DNA of 64,000 bases from Allium sativum (taxonomy: Eukaryota > Streptophyta > Magnoliopsida > Asparagales > Amaryllidaceae). Both the position numbers and the translations under genes were made by a program. The first letter of the stretch is position 1. Each line of letters starts with the position of its first letter. Positions 23,201-34,040 of the stretch are shown piece after piece. The DNA lies in NCBI GenBank assembly GCA_030737875.1, contig CM060912.1, positions 262,441,731 through 262,505,730 of the forward strand. Direction: 5' to 3'. The notes below the pieces were generated by a model, which saw nothing but the letters and a program-made list of their open reading frames with translations, searched no databases and had not been told where the DNA came from.

Positions 23201-23704
23201 ATAGCTTATGTCATTCTGTTCTTCTGTTTTATCTGCTACACCTGCTACTGTTCTCTCATCCAGTTTTATTTTCATGTCATGTTATTATTATCTGTTCATA
23301 ACTGAAAATCACTGGATTTGCCAAACTTTTTTTCTGACCCTTGTTGTTTCGCCTCCTTTCTTCCGTTTCCCCCCAGGTTTTGTAGAAGGGAGTACTCTAG
23401 CTTGATCCAGATTTCTTCTGCTTGAAGTGCTTAAAGTATGGCTTGTCTTCTTCTGTGGGGATTATGATTTTAAACTATGCATTCTGAAGGATTTTGTACA
23501 AGACTGATATTTTGTTCTTGAATTCTGATATTGTGATTTGAAAGGATGTAACCAAGCTTATTTCGGTTTTTGTTGTAATAAAGTTATAAATTTTTCAAGT
23601 ACTGTTTTATCTGTCTTGTAAGTTTCTGTTCTGCTTACTAAAATGCTCCACCAAAGTTAAGGCATTCCCTTTGTGAGTGACCTTAACGGAGGTGGGGTGT
23701 TACA
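20206..23704 (+). repeat. E4 3' LTR (3,499 bp)
   Basis: Same structure as the 5' LTR at about 98% identity in the part counted. It lacks 25 bases just after GTCCGTATGAGGGAG (near 20365). Hairpin unit 2 keeps CAGTTTGCGGC (22155-22165) but has GTCGCAAACTG on the other side, a G-T pair. Confidence 0.95.
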
Positions 23705-24842
23705 ATACTCCTATCTATTTATTCAAATTACGCGCCATATACTTATATTTATTTAATTTAGATGATTTACAACTAATATATTCACACATTACTCATATTT
23801 CATTCATAAGCATCCAATTTATTCAATTTGGTTCAACATCAATTTATTTATTTCGTTTATGTCATTGAAAAATTTTCTATGTATATTTGATATCCTCAGG
23901 TTAATATAATACCCCATTTTTCTTTCTGGCTAATTTAAATCAATTCTTCAGTTTCACCTTTTCCAATTCAATTTATTTAACTTGCATAAGTTGAATTTTA
24001 TATTCTAGAATTCAAATTCCCGGCTTTTTAGTTCAAATCCTTTTTGAAATCGTATAATATGTACATATATCTTTATCTCATCTCTAATTCAAAACAATTG
24101 AATTTTCCAAAACAACTTGTTTTCTCAAATAATCTCTCATTTGGAATCACCTGATGGTAGCAATCCATCACTTTGAAACTCGAAAACGAATACAGATGGT
24201 GGCGCGCTTCATCATCAGAATTATTTTCCAGTGTCCGAAGCGAATTCAATGCTTTATCATTTTCAGAAATCCATTAAATTAATTTTCATTCAAAATCTTT
24301 CTAAAAAAGGCTATATTATTTTTAATTTACTTTGGAAAATATTTTCCAACTTCCCGGGATTTAAATTCCAAATTCTGGTTCGAATCCAATTTTAATTCAT
24401 CTCATTAGTATATATTACTCTTGTACAAATTCTACTTGATTAGATATAACCATTCCAATTTTTATAATCTCATTTGATTATAATAATAATGGAAACCAAC
24501 TCAACCATATATAAAAGTTTTAGAAAAGTATTCATTTTATACCAAAATATTATTTTGGGTAAAATTATTCCATTTACCCAGTTTTTAAAACAATACTATG
24601 TCAAATTTCTCTGTCCAAGTGTTCAGAAACTCCTATCGACGTCGTCGCATCCCACGATTCGACCAGAATTCATAAGCCACTCAACTGACCAGCCAATAAA
24701 ATATAAAACAATTTTTATATCAACTTACGCCCTCTCATATATATACACTCAACTCATTCTAGGGTACTACTGACCCTATCTCTAATGAGTAAACCCCCCA
24801 CCAAAGCCAAGGTGTTCGCTCAACTTAAGCTCTAATACCAAA
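23705..24842 (-). other. E2 interior, 5' side, with primer-binding site
   Basis: AT-rich, without coding frames I trust. Begins with ATACT, the right TSD of E4. At 24829-24840 the minus strand reads TGGTATTAGAGC, the initiator tRNA-Met PBS with one change (C to T), two bases from the LTR end at 24843. This fixes the orientation of E2. Confidence 0.83.
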
Positions 24843-24872
24843 TGTGATGGCCCGGAAATCCGTACTACCTGA
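24843..24872 (-). repeat. E2 5' LTR, last 30 bases (cut off by the CACTA insertion)
   Basis: TGTGATGGCCCGG... up to TGA at 24870-24872, the left TSD of E5; the LTR resumes at 42433 with the second TGA. Joining the flanks restores one LTR. Confidence 0.82.
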
Positions 24873-24927
24873 CACTACACCAAAACAGGTGATTCCCAAC
24901 GAGTATAACCGTCGCAAACAATTTCAG

Positions 24928-25190
24928 CAACGCTTATTAGTGTTGCTATGGAGGGGTGGCAAATTAGTACCAACGCTTATAAGCGTTGGTAGATTTTCTG
25001 TACCAACGCTTATAAGCGTTGGTAAATTTTCAGTCGCAACGCTTATAAGCGTTGGTAGATTTTCTTTAGCAACGCTTATAAGCGTTGGTAGATTTTCTTT
25101 AGCAACGCTTGTAAGCGTTGTAAGATTTTTGTTTGCAACGCTTATACATGTTGCAATACATTTGTTTGTAACGCCTATACATGTTACAAA
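24928..25190. repeat. CACTA subterminal repeats, left end: 33-bp period with a 20-bp palindrome
   Basis: Copies start at 24970, 25003, 25036, 25069, 25102, 25135 and about 25168, exactly 33 bp apart, preceded by one at 24928. The core is the perfect palindrome CCAACGCTTATAAGCGTTGG, decaying inward to GCAACGCTTATACATGTTGC. In En/Spm, TNPA protein binds short subterminal motifs to bring ends together; these are the natural candidates here. A 33-bp step is about three helical turns. The 117-codon frame through them (24844-25197) is an artefact of 33 being divisible by 3. Confidence 0.92.
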
Positions 25191-25199
25191 ATTTTAATT

Positions 25200-25474
25200 C
25201 ACAACAAATATAAATTTTAATAATAACAGAAATATGTATTAACAACTCGCATATTCTAACATTAATATTCAATTAATAACCAACATGATGATAATATAGA
25301 CGATATTTAATATGAATCAAAAACTAATATTAAACTCAATGCATACTAATAGATAACATTCATAACATAACGACATAGAATATCAGTTAACAATAAACAA
25401 ACACAATACATAATTAAGATGTCAAAATCAATAATACATAATTAGTTTGCTAAATTCAATACATAAATAAGATT
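25200..25474. other. AT-rich 3' flank of the tnpA-type gene
   Basis: No frame or repeat of note; probably 3' UTR and terminator region of the minus-strand gene. Confidence 0.5.
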
Positions 25475-27994
25475 CTACAAATAACGAATACGAAACTTTG
25501 GCCATCTAACGAAGCCTCCATCTGAAAATTCACATAACTTGTACATTCCATTTTGAGGACCATCATAAATTCGTGCATCCGGTTCAAGAACTTCAACAAC
25601 CCAAATTACTTTCTCAATATTCGGTACCACTTTCCTAAAATGACAAACTGTTTGTGTTCCAAGATAACCTTTTGCTACCTCCTTCTCTAAATCATTTGAC
25701 AATAGCATTACGTATTTCTTTTCCATTGTAGATGAATGAAGATCATTAAGTGACACATTTGGAGTAACGGTTACATTATTACTTATAGGAGAATCCCTTA
25801 AATTAGAAGCACCTTCTGTACGAGGAGTGGAAGGACTTGCAACAAGTTTTTCTTGCATATTAGGTATAAATTTCATAAAAGTTGAAGTAATTGAATTGAT
25901 GGCGTTATTAACTTGAGTAGCTACTTGCCTTTCTATCTCCAATTTCCAAACGGACAAATCCACGGCTTGTTTTTTATCAGCTACAGCTTTTACAGCTCGA
26001 GCCACCTTTACTTGTTTTATAGAAGAAGTAGAACTAATTGCTCGACAATAATTTTTCTTCGTGTCGGAACCAAAAACTTCTGCAATTGGATCATTATCAA
26101 GATCATCTACTCTGCCACTAGAACTACCATCCAATTTTCTCTTTTCTTCCGCTGCCTCTAGAAGTGTCTGCATTCATTGAATATCACATTAAATTGAAAA
26201 TTTCAGTTTCTTGTTAAAAACAGAAAAACATCTCGCACGAAATACCGAATTCACAAAAGTCAAAACAGAAAAACATCTTGCAAATTAGGTAAGGCTCGGC
26301 TCAGCAGTTGCTGAGCCAAAAGGCTCAGCATTTGCTGAGCCAAAAGGCTTAGCATTTGCTGAGTTTTGGCTCAGCAAATGCCGAGTTTTGGCTCAGCAAA
26401 TGCTGGGCCAAAACTCAGCAAACGCTGAGCCTTACGGCTCAGCTTTGTTGAGCCACAGCTGAGCAGCATTTGCTGAGCCTGTGGCTCAGCATTCAGCAAA
26501 TGCTGAGCCTCAGGCTCAGCATTTGCTGAGCCTCAGGCTCAGTATTTGCTGAGCCTGTGCTGAGCCTCAGGCTCAGCATTTGCTGAGCCAAAACTCAGCA
26601 AATGCTGAGCCTGTGGCTCACCAAAGCTGAGCGGTAAGGCTCAACAGTTGCTGAGCCAAAGCTCAGCAAATGCTGAGCCTCAGGCTCAGCATTTGCTGAG
26701 CAAAAGCTCAGCAAATGCTGAGCCATGGCTCAGCCTGTGGGTCAGCTCTGCTGAGCCGTGGGCTCAGCATTTACTGAGCCAAAACTCAGCAAATGCTGAG
26801 CCTGTGGCTCAGCAAAGCTGAGCGGTAAGGCTCAGCAGTTGCTGAGCCAAAGCTCAGAAAATGCTGAGCCACGGCTCAGCCTGTGGGTCAGCTTTGCTGA
26901 GCCGTGAGCTCAGCATTTGCTGAGCCAAAACTCAGCAAATGCTGAGCCTTACGGCTCAGCTTTGCTGAGCGGCAAGGCTCAGCTAGCTGAGCCTGTGGCT
27001 CAGCAAAGCTGAGGGGTAAGGCTCAGCAAAGCTGTATATGTTTTCGGTATTTGTAGAAACCCAACTTTATGTACTCAACATTGTTTAGGCAAAACATCAT
27101 GAGTTCAGGCAAATAATGATCAATTAAAATAATTTACTGAGCTTAACAACATATATGCAAACCTACATATGTTTCTGCGGCACATGGTAGTACTTCTCTC
27201 GATTTTCTTTTATGTCCAACCTTCCAAATCGTCGTTCGTGAAATATTTGCTTCTGGATTGGATAAGACCTACAAGAAATATCAAAGTTGACAACACATAA
27301 TTAATATAACATTCTACAAACAACCATTTACAAAAGATAATTTTATTACCATTTCATGGTGCACTCTATGGTAAGGTTTCCTTCCTAGAGTATGAGTAAT
27401 TTGTTTTTTCGCTTTGTTTTTTGCATTTTTTTTACATTGCTCCATCTTTTCATTCATATACTCAATATCAAGGAACATTTCCCACCACACTCTATCTATA
27501 TCATCTGGACATCTGTCAATGGCAACACGTTTAGGAATCATAGTGTCATCAACTTTAAGAAGACTTTTTCTTAATGTTGACTTCATTGATCTATAGTACG
27601 GTGGGAAATGTTTCTCTAATAACGGTCGAGCTATGCTAGGGTCTACATCCATGTCAAATTCTTCCTATCACGAGAAAAGAAACAAAATAAACGAAATCAT
27701 GAAACAATCAAATATATCATAATTTAAACTTGATGATGAAATTGATATGAGTGAAAATACCAAAAGCCCTTCCCATAGTTTATCCTTGTAGAAGCTATCT
27801 ACGGCCCTCCATTCTTTGTAGCCAACGGGTATATGACAACGAATTAACTCACCACTACGTGTACTCCATTTAGCTGAATCTTCCTCTACTGCACCCTCAA
27901 CCCCAACCGTTATAAAGTACTTTTTACCTTTGGGTGGTTGAGGTTCAATAGTCTGTGTTGTACTTAAATTTGCATTTGCGCTATTGTTTGTCAT
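25475..27994 (-). CDS. CACTA tnpA-type protein (plant transposase, Ptta/En/Spm family), four exons, apparently intact
   Basis: Exons on the minus strand: 27994-27761, 27664-27350, 27268-27167, 26167-25475. All introns are GT...AG, all junctions keep phase 0, and the sum is about 447 codons from ATG 27994 to a stop at 25475-25477. Exon 1 resembles the N-terminus of such proteins (..GVEGAVEEDSAKW..). Exons 1-2 hold the WEGL / PPYYRSMKSTLRKSL region of the Transposase_24-type domain; exon 4 has NDPIAEVFG and a C-terminal domain ending GGFVRWPKFRI. In En/Spm this protein binds subterminal repeats and regulates the element. Intron 3 (26168-27166) carries the GCTCAGC array. Expression is likely driven from the right-end promoter or one near 28 kb. 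Confidence 0.78.
26292..27033. repeat. Array of alternating GGCTCAGCA / TGCTGAGCC inverted repeats
   Basis: About 740 bases made almost only of GCTCAGC and its complement GCTGAGC, roughly 25 of each, joined by short linkers (AAA, AAATG, CTGTGG, TTACGG, GGTAAG). Neighbouring motifs can pair with each other in many registers. Much richer in G+C than the surrounding intron. It lies wholly within intron 3 of the tnpA-type gene. It is not the terminal motif of the element (CAACGCTTAT), and I know of no named function. Confidence 0.92.
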
Positions 27995-28198
27995 TTTAAT
28001 GAAAAATCTACATTAAAAAACAAACAAAATGTAAAGTTAACATAACACGTAAAAGATACTTACAAGACATGAATTAACATAACAAACTGGCAATAGTTTC
28101 AAAAGACATCAATAAAAGAAAATCATACATTTCAAAACACAACATAATTGTACAATTGCATGATCAAAACAAGCAAAATACATGCAAAATATTTTCAA
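27995..28198. other. AT-rich spacer between tnpD and tnpA genes
   Basis: About 200 bases between the stop of the tnpD-type gene and the ATG of the tnpA-type gene; no feature seen. Confidence 0.5.
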
Positions 28199-29189
28199 TC
28201 AACATGTTGATTTCGACTGAATACATTTCAATAATGGTTCTAAATTTGGTTGTTCTTTCAAAATAGATTGATATGTTGTTGGTACTTCATAATCATCTAT
28301 GTTATCCATTATGCGTTTAGGAGAGTGTCGAACAATTGACCAGTCGGAATTGATATGTGTATTTATGATGTAAAATACTTGACTTGCTTCGGACGCAAGA
28401 ATAGCAGGCTCATCATATTCTCCATCGGTATTCTTGAGCTTCTTTAAGTTTACCATTAACAAATTTGTATCCGGGCAAACTTTACAACCATTTGTCTTAT
28501 CTGCAACATTCACCCAATCACAATAGAATACCACATGTTGAAAATCATAGTAATCAACTTCCATGATCTCTCTAATAACACCATACCAAGTAGTATCGTC
28601 ATCCGTAGGATTTAAATCTTTTGAACTTGCAACAAATGTAGTGATCGCATCCATACAGACACCATTATCTTGCGTTGAAATGCTATCGTCATAATGTTGA
28701 GGAGAGAATGTATAGCCGTTCACTCTATACTTAAGAAAAGTTCTGACTTCCCACTTTGGACCATTGACATACAACCATAACATTGTGTTCATGCATTTTT
28801 CGTCCACTAACTGTTAAGAATTAACAAAATTAATAGAATAACATTAGTTAAAAAGAAATATATTGCTCTCAAGTAAATTTAGCACACCTTATTGTATAGC
28901 CAATCAACAAATTCAGATTGGACTACTACTTCTGCTTTTGTGATAGTTTTCCTTTTACCACGAAGACCGTCTTCTAAAGATAAGCGGTATGCACTACAAA
29001 TTCAATATTGTGATAAATATATATATATATTCTTGACTAAATGTGATACATATTGAAAAAGGTGAAAATGTATGACCTGTAGTATTTATCTCGTTCCGGT
29101 ATATCAATTCTAAATAGTAACCATCGTCGAATCTGTGATCGTTGCACTCTAGATAATTTTAACGGTTTACCTTCAACGATGGAACGCTC

Positions 29190-29199
29190 ATATATATAT
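29190..29199 (-). other. Two-base AT expansion shifting the tnpD reading frame
   Basis: Upstream of this run the DUF4218-type frame is open. Downstream, the family-like continuation (..VEGKPLKLSR.. to the next donor at 29076) is open only in the +2 frame. Removing one AT from the dinucleotide run joins them. Without this the frame stops 29 bases later. Confidence 0.78.
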
Positions 29200-31718
29200 C
29201 ATCACTATTCTCATCTAAAAAGGATGCTTGTTTAGAGCTATGATTTCCATCACGTGGATTTGGCATATATTCCATTGCGTATCGAACTGATTCTGAAACA
29301 AGGTATGCTTCAGAAATTGATCCTTCTATATACCTTTTGTTACTAGGTATGTTTTTGCAATCTTTCATAGCCCTAGCACACAAAAATTAATATGCATACT
29401 TACAGTTAGTTATTTCATAACCCTTAGGTAAAATAATTTGAATGCAAAAACAATATTTACCTTTCAAATGGATACATCCATATATAATTCGATGGTCCAC
29501 AAAGCAGAGCTTGATCCGCTAAATGTACCATCAAATGGATGCTTATATCAAAAAAATCCGTTGAAACATAGTGTGCCAATACACATAATGCTTCAGCAAT
29601 CATATCTTTAGCCGCTTGCACATGTTCTCGGACAAGAACTTTTGAACATATTATGTTGAAGTACAAGCTTACTTGTAAAAGCGCTCGTCTTAACTCACGA
29701 CACTTTGGATATGCATGTTGAACCATGATAGGAAGCAAGTATTGGATGAGAATATGATAATCATATGTCTTTTTAATTTGCAAACCGGGTGGTTGAAGAC
29801 ATATAAGACCATTTAACTTAGTTGCAAGACATGATGGAAGTTTTGCATCTTTAAGAACTTGACAACATTGCAACTTGTGATCCTTATCAAATGCAAGTTT
29901 AGAAGATTGCTTTCCTTTGTTAAACATAAAATTGATGAGATGTTCAACAACATTTTTTTCAGTATGCATCACATCAATAGTATGACGAACTTTATGATTG
30001 CTCCAATAATCCAAGTCAAACAAAATTGACTTCTTATACCATGCCGGCCTTCCTTCCTCATCGACAAGACAATCTACATTATCATAAGCTTCAGAAATCA
30101 ATCTCTTTTTGCTTGGTGGTATTTTGCCACGAATATATTTGATACGCTCAAGCTTTTCTAAAAGAGGCGAGCCTCTTAGCCGAGTTGGAGGCTCTTTATA
30201 TTCAACATCCCTATACCATCCGTGTTTTAATGCTCTATATGGATGATCATTCTTCAAAAACCTTCTATATTTTGAATAGATGATCTTGTTGCCGATGTAC
30301 TCTGATTCTGTCTCGGTAGCACAGACAGTACACACTTTATAACCATGAGTCACATAGCCAGATAAGTTACCAAAAGCTGGTAAATCATGAATTCCCCATA
30401 GTAATATTGCTTTCATATTGAAAAATTCTTGCTTGTCTGTGTCAAAAACAGACGTTCCTTCGTCCCAAAGATGTTTTAATTCATCGACAAGAGGTTCCAA
30501 GTATACATCAATGTCCTGACTTGGTGCTCTTGGTCCAGGAATTAAAATACTCAACATTTGAAATTGTGATTTCATACACAACGAAGGGGGTAGGTGAAAC
30601 ACCCCACCTCCGTTAGGGTCACTCTCAAAGGGAATGCCCTAATTTTGGTGGAGGTTTATAAGTATAAGTCACAGATATACAAGACAGATATAAGAACACA
30701 TATTTTTGAACAGCGGAAAACAACAACTTTTATTTCATTAAAATATGTGTTACACAAACCATGCCATAATTGTCTTACAATATTTCCAAAATCATAACTG
30801 TCTTGATTACATTATTTAAAGAAGCATAAAGAAAACATAAATAAACAGCAAAAGTCCCATAGTTGTTGTCCAAAGCCATAGTCCAAAACGAAAAGATCCA
30901 AGCAATACATTCTTTCTCTTCTAGCTGGATATGAAGGCTGGTCAAGCTGCGGTATTCCCTCCCTGTGGACCTGGGGGGGGGGACGGAAGAAAAGAAGACG
31001 AAAGAAAAGTAGAGTCAGACATAAAGCCTGAGTAAGTCTAGGACTATTCAGTCTATGAATAAAGAACTGGGTATGATAAGTATAAACTAGAAATGGGAAA
31101 GCACCATAAACTTAGTTAAGTTGTCTAGGGTCGAATATACTATCGTACCCCATATTAATCTCTGTACCCATATAAACTAGTTCCCAACAAGCACCCCATA
31201 ATCAGGGTGAAGTGATCCATTTTATGATGATCGGCTCCTACTCGCATAGTTACATGTGTCTTACGGCCCCCGATGTTGTAGTTACCCATGCTGGTCCCAC
31301 CATGGGGTGTATCAAGTCCCATGGTGGCGGCCCGACACCATCCTAGAATGCACAGGTATGCTACTGGTGCCCAGTGCCTTATTTTTCTGCGCCGGAGTGT
31401 GTGCACGCCCGCACCCCGTTAGAACCTACACTGCTGCACCACCGCCGTCGATTTGACCTCTTACAATCAGCCCAGTAATCGTGCCCCACCCTGCCTAGTT
31501 TCAGGGTATCATGATACCTTATAGGGTTACTGCTGAAAAGGGTCCCCCGCTACTAGGTTTTCTATTTCTAGCCAACATGCTAAGTTGGTTAAGTGTTTTA
31601 TAAACCTAACCCCCAATCAGTCTGTTTAGTTTAGCATGTTCCATTCTGATTATGTATTAATTTAGTTTACTTAATCCTATCAATCCAGACTCAGCCTTAA
31701 TTGTCTTATTAAAGCCTT

Positions 31719-31926
31719 GACCTCTCACATTAGACAGGTATTGTTGTGGCTGCCTGTTGCCGGTTGGGTCCGGGTAGTCTTATGCCACAACTCAGTCTAA
31801 CCTCGGGTCCTTATTGGGCTCCGTGTTTAACCACCCACATTGGATATGTATTGTTGTGACTACTGGACAGCCGGGCGGTTCCGGGCAGGTTTACATCACA
31901 ACTCAATCCAACCTCGGGTTAAACAC
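31719..31926 (-). other. Tandem pair of three-tier hairpins in E6
   Basis: Plus-strand coordinates. Unit a: GACC (31719)/GGTC (31806), TTAGAC (31730-31735)/GTCTAA (31795-31800), GTTGTGGC (31743-31750)/GCCACAAC (31784-31791). Unit b: GTGTTTAACC (31823-31832)/GGTTAAACAC (31917-31926), TTGGAT (31840-31845)/ATCCAA (31906-31911), GTTGTGA (31853-31859)/TCACAAC (31896-31902). Inner CCGG/CCGG present in both. Confidence 0.85.
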
Positions 31927-32289
31927 ATCGTATTTTCTACATTTACATATTTTGTCTCTTTTCTTTTTATATGTAAATATTTGCGGCCCATTATTCAAAT
32001 TCATCTTTATTGATTAAAATTTATTTATGCCACTTAATTGCTTTTCAAGGCATGCGTTAAACATGCCAACACGTATGTTCTATATTTTAGCCCAAACGTC
32101 ATTACCCCCGTTTTATACGTTCGCTCCAATGTAAGGTGTGTTGGGTTTAATACTTAAACCCAATTTAGCCAAATGAAAAGGGGAGGCTTATAACATGGTG
32201 TTTATAAGGTAACATGAAAAAGGGGAGTGTGAACGCATGAACTTGCAGCGAAGGATTCAATTAACATAAAATAGGCACATGTGAACTTG

Positions 32290-32515
32290 CAATTGTAACA
32301 TCATATAATCATGGCATAACATGAATCATTTTATCCATATAATCATAGCATAAACAATACTTAAACATAAATCATTCTATTCATATGGTTAATGCATAGA
32401 CAATACTTAAACATGAATTATTTTATTCATATGATTATGGCATAAGCAGTACTTAAACATGAATTATTCTAGTCATATGAAAATGGCATAAACTTAAACA
32501 TGAATCATAGGTTCA
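32290..32515. repeat. Degenerate ~50-bp minisatellite in E6
   Basis: Four to five units of the type ACTTAAACATGAATCATT followed by TATTCATATG and AATGGCATA. Family-specific counterpart of the minisatellites in E1, E4 and E13. Confidence 0.7.
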
Positions 32516-33970
32516 ACTAACCATGTAAACTTGAAATTAAGAATCTAACTAAATTAGATATCATTATTATTGGCACAAGGTCTTGACTAGAAATATAAGC
32601 CTATATTTTTATTTAGGCATAATATAAACTAATCGTGTTCATAAAATCACTACATGTTAACAAAAAGGTACTTACTTTTGTCACTAATACAAAAGTATGG
32701 TTCAACTAGAATTATCCCAACCTAATTCTTATATGAATCATGGTTTTCATTCTATTCATAGAATTATAGCATAAACATATCTAAACTTACATCACGGTTT
32801 TTATTTTATCTATGTAAACTTGCAAGAGGAATGTAATTCTAATGTAATTCTAATGTAACTTATGATAACAACATGAGCCTAAAAACATGTTTTTCAATTG
32901 GGCATAATAACGAACATAGTTTAGTCATGTTCATAAAATTAATACAAATTTACAAAGATGCGTGCTTTTGTCACTATCACAAAAATATGATTTTTATACT
33001 TGAACTATGATGCCAATTCCAACATAACTTCATATGAATCATAATACTTAGGTGAATCAAATTACACTAAAGATGACCATAGAATTTTACATCATGTTGT
33101 CATAACAATAGATCATAGACTTGCATGAATTTCAAAATAAATTATTACAACATATAGTTGTTGTTTCAACATGAATCTTATACTTGCATTTACCAAATGG
33201 GTGTTGTAAATAACTACCACAAACATGTAGTTTTCAATATGAATCATATGCTTGCATGAGTCCCAATCAAAATTCCACAACATGTGGTCGTCAACATAAA
33301 CCATATACTTGTATGAATCAAACCATAGCATTGCCAAATCGTTTAGAATCAAAATAACACACAAATATAAGTCATTATCGCCACAATTCCATTTCGTTTC
33401 CAACGCAAATCGCGTACTTGCAAATATCCAATCGTATACCATAATATTCCCAAATCGTTTTGCATCAAAGCAACATACAAATATAGATTATTATCGCCAC
33501 AATTCCATTCTTACTTTACACAAATCAACACAATTATTTAATTCATATCGGAATAGCACTCTAGTTACAGCGTATGACGAATCTTCAATTCAGGAATCTG
33601 AATTCTGAATTTGGAGATGCTATCCTTTGTTGTAGGCGTTGCTTTGATTTGATTAACGTTGCTTTAAGCTTTGAATTATCTCCTAGTTGTCTCTCTATTT
33701 CTGACGGCTATCCTTAGTCTCTCCTCAGCAACATGACGGTCTCATCTCCATTTTAGTTTTGTGTGAATTAGGGTTAGCCTTAGGTCCTTTTTATAGAGTT
33801 TGTGAGTTGATTTAGACCGTCGATGAAGCTTGGCTTGATAATAGCCGTTCGTTTGAAGGAGAGACCAACCAGGAGCTGACACCTAGCCCTAGTGACCAGG
33901 CAAGGCTCAGAAAATCGACCAAACACAGACCTGGCCAGCCAGGACTTGACCAGACCTGACCAGCAGGTCA

Positions 33971-34040
33971 TTTTTGACCTGGGCGCACTTGGCAGGTGCG
34001 CCAGGTCAAAAATGTACTGGCGCACTTCCCAAGTGCGCCA
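33971..34040. repeat. Two near-perfect G+C-rich inverted repeats upstream of the E6 TATA box
   Basis: TTTTTGACCTGGGCGCAC (33971-33988) pairs with GTGCGCCAGGTCAAAAA (33996-34012) with one bulge; TGGCGCACTT (34018-34027) pairs perfectly with AAGTGCGCCA (34031-34040) around a CCC loop. Confidence 0.88.

Larger units (their letters stand above)
14571..23704 (+). mobile_element. E4: complete non-autonomous gag-only Ty3/gypsy element (TR-GAG type)
   Basis: Two LTRs (14571-18084 and 20206-23704), PBS, one gag gene and PPT, flanked by a perfect 5-bp TSD ATACT (14566-14570 and 23705-23709). The interior is only 2.1 kb: no protease, reverse transcriptase, RNase H or integrase. Such elements move only with pol supplied in trans; E1 is the likely family partner, as it shares LTR ends and the 3' region. 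LTRs differ by about five bases in a 270-base stretch I compared (15121-15390), plus a 25-bp deletion in the 3' LTR near 20360. Confidence 0.95.

Noticed and set aside
24844..25197. A 117-codon open frame and CRISPR-like regular repeats at the CACTA left end
   Set aside because: The 33-bp repeats are divisible by three, which keeps the frame open. Spacers are not unique, the DNA is eukaryotic, and CACTA subterminal repeats explain it.
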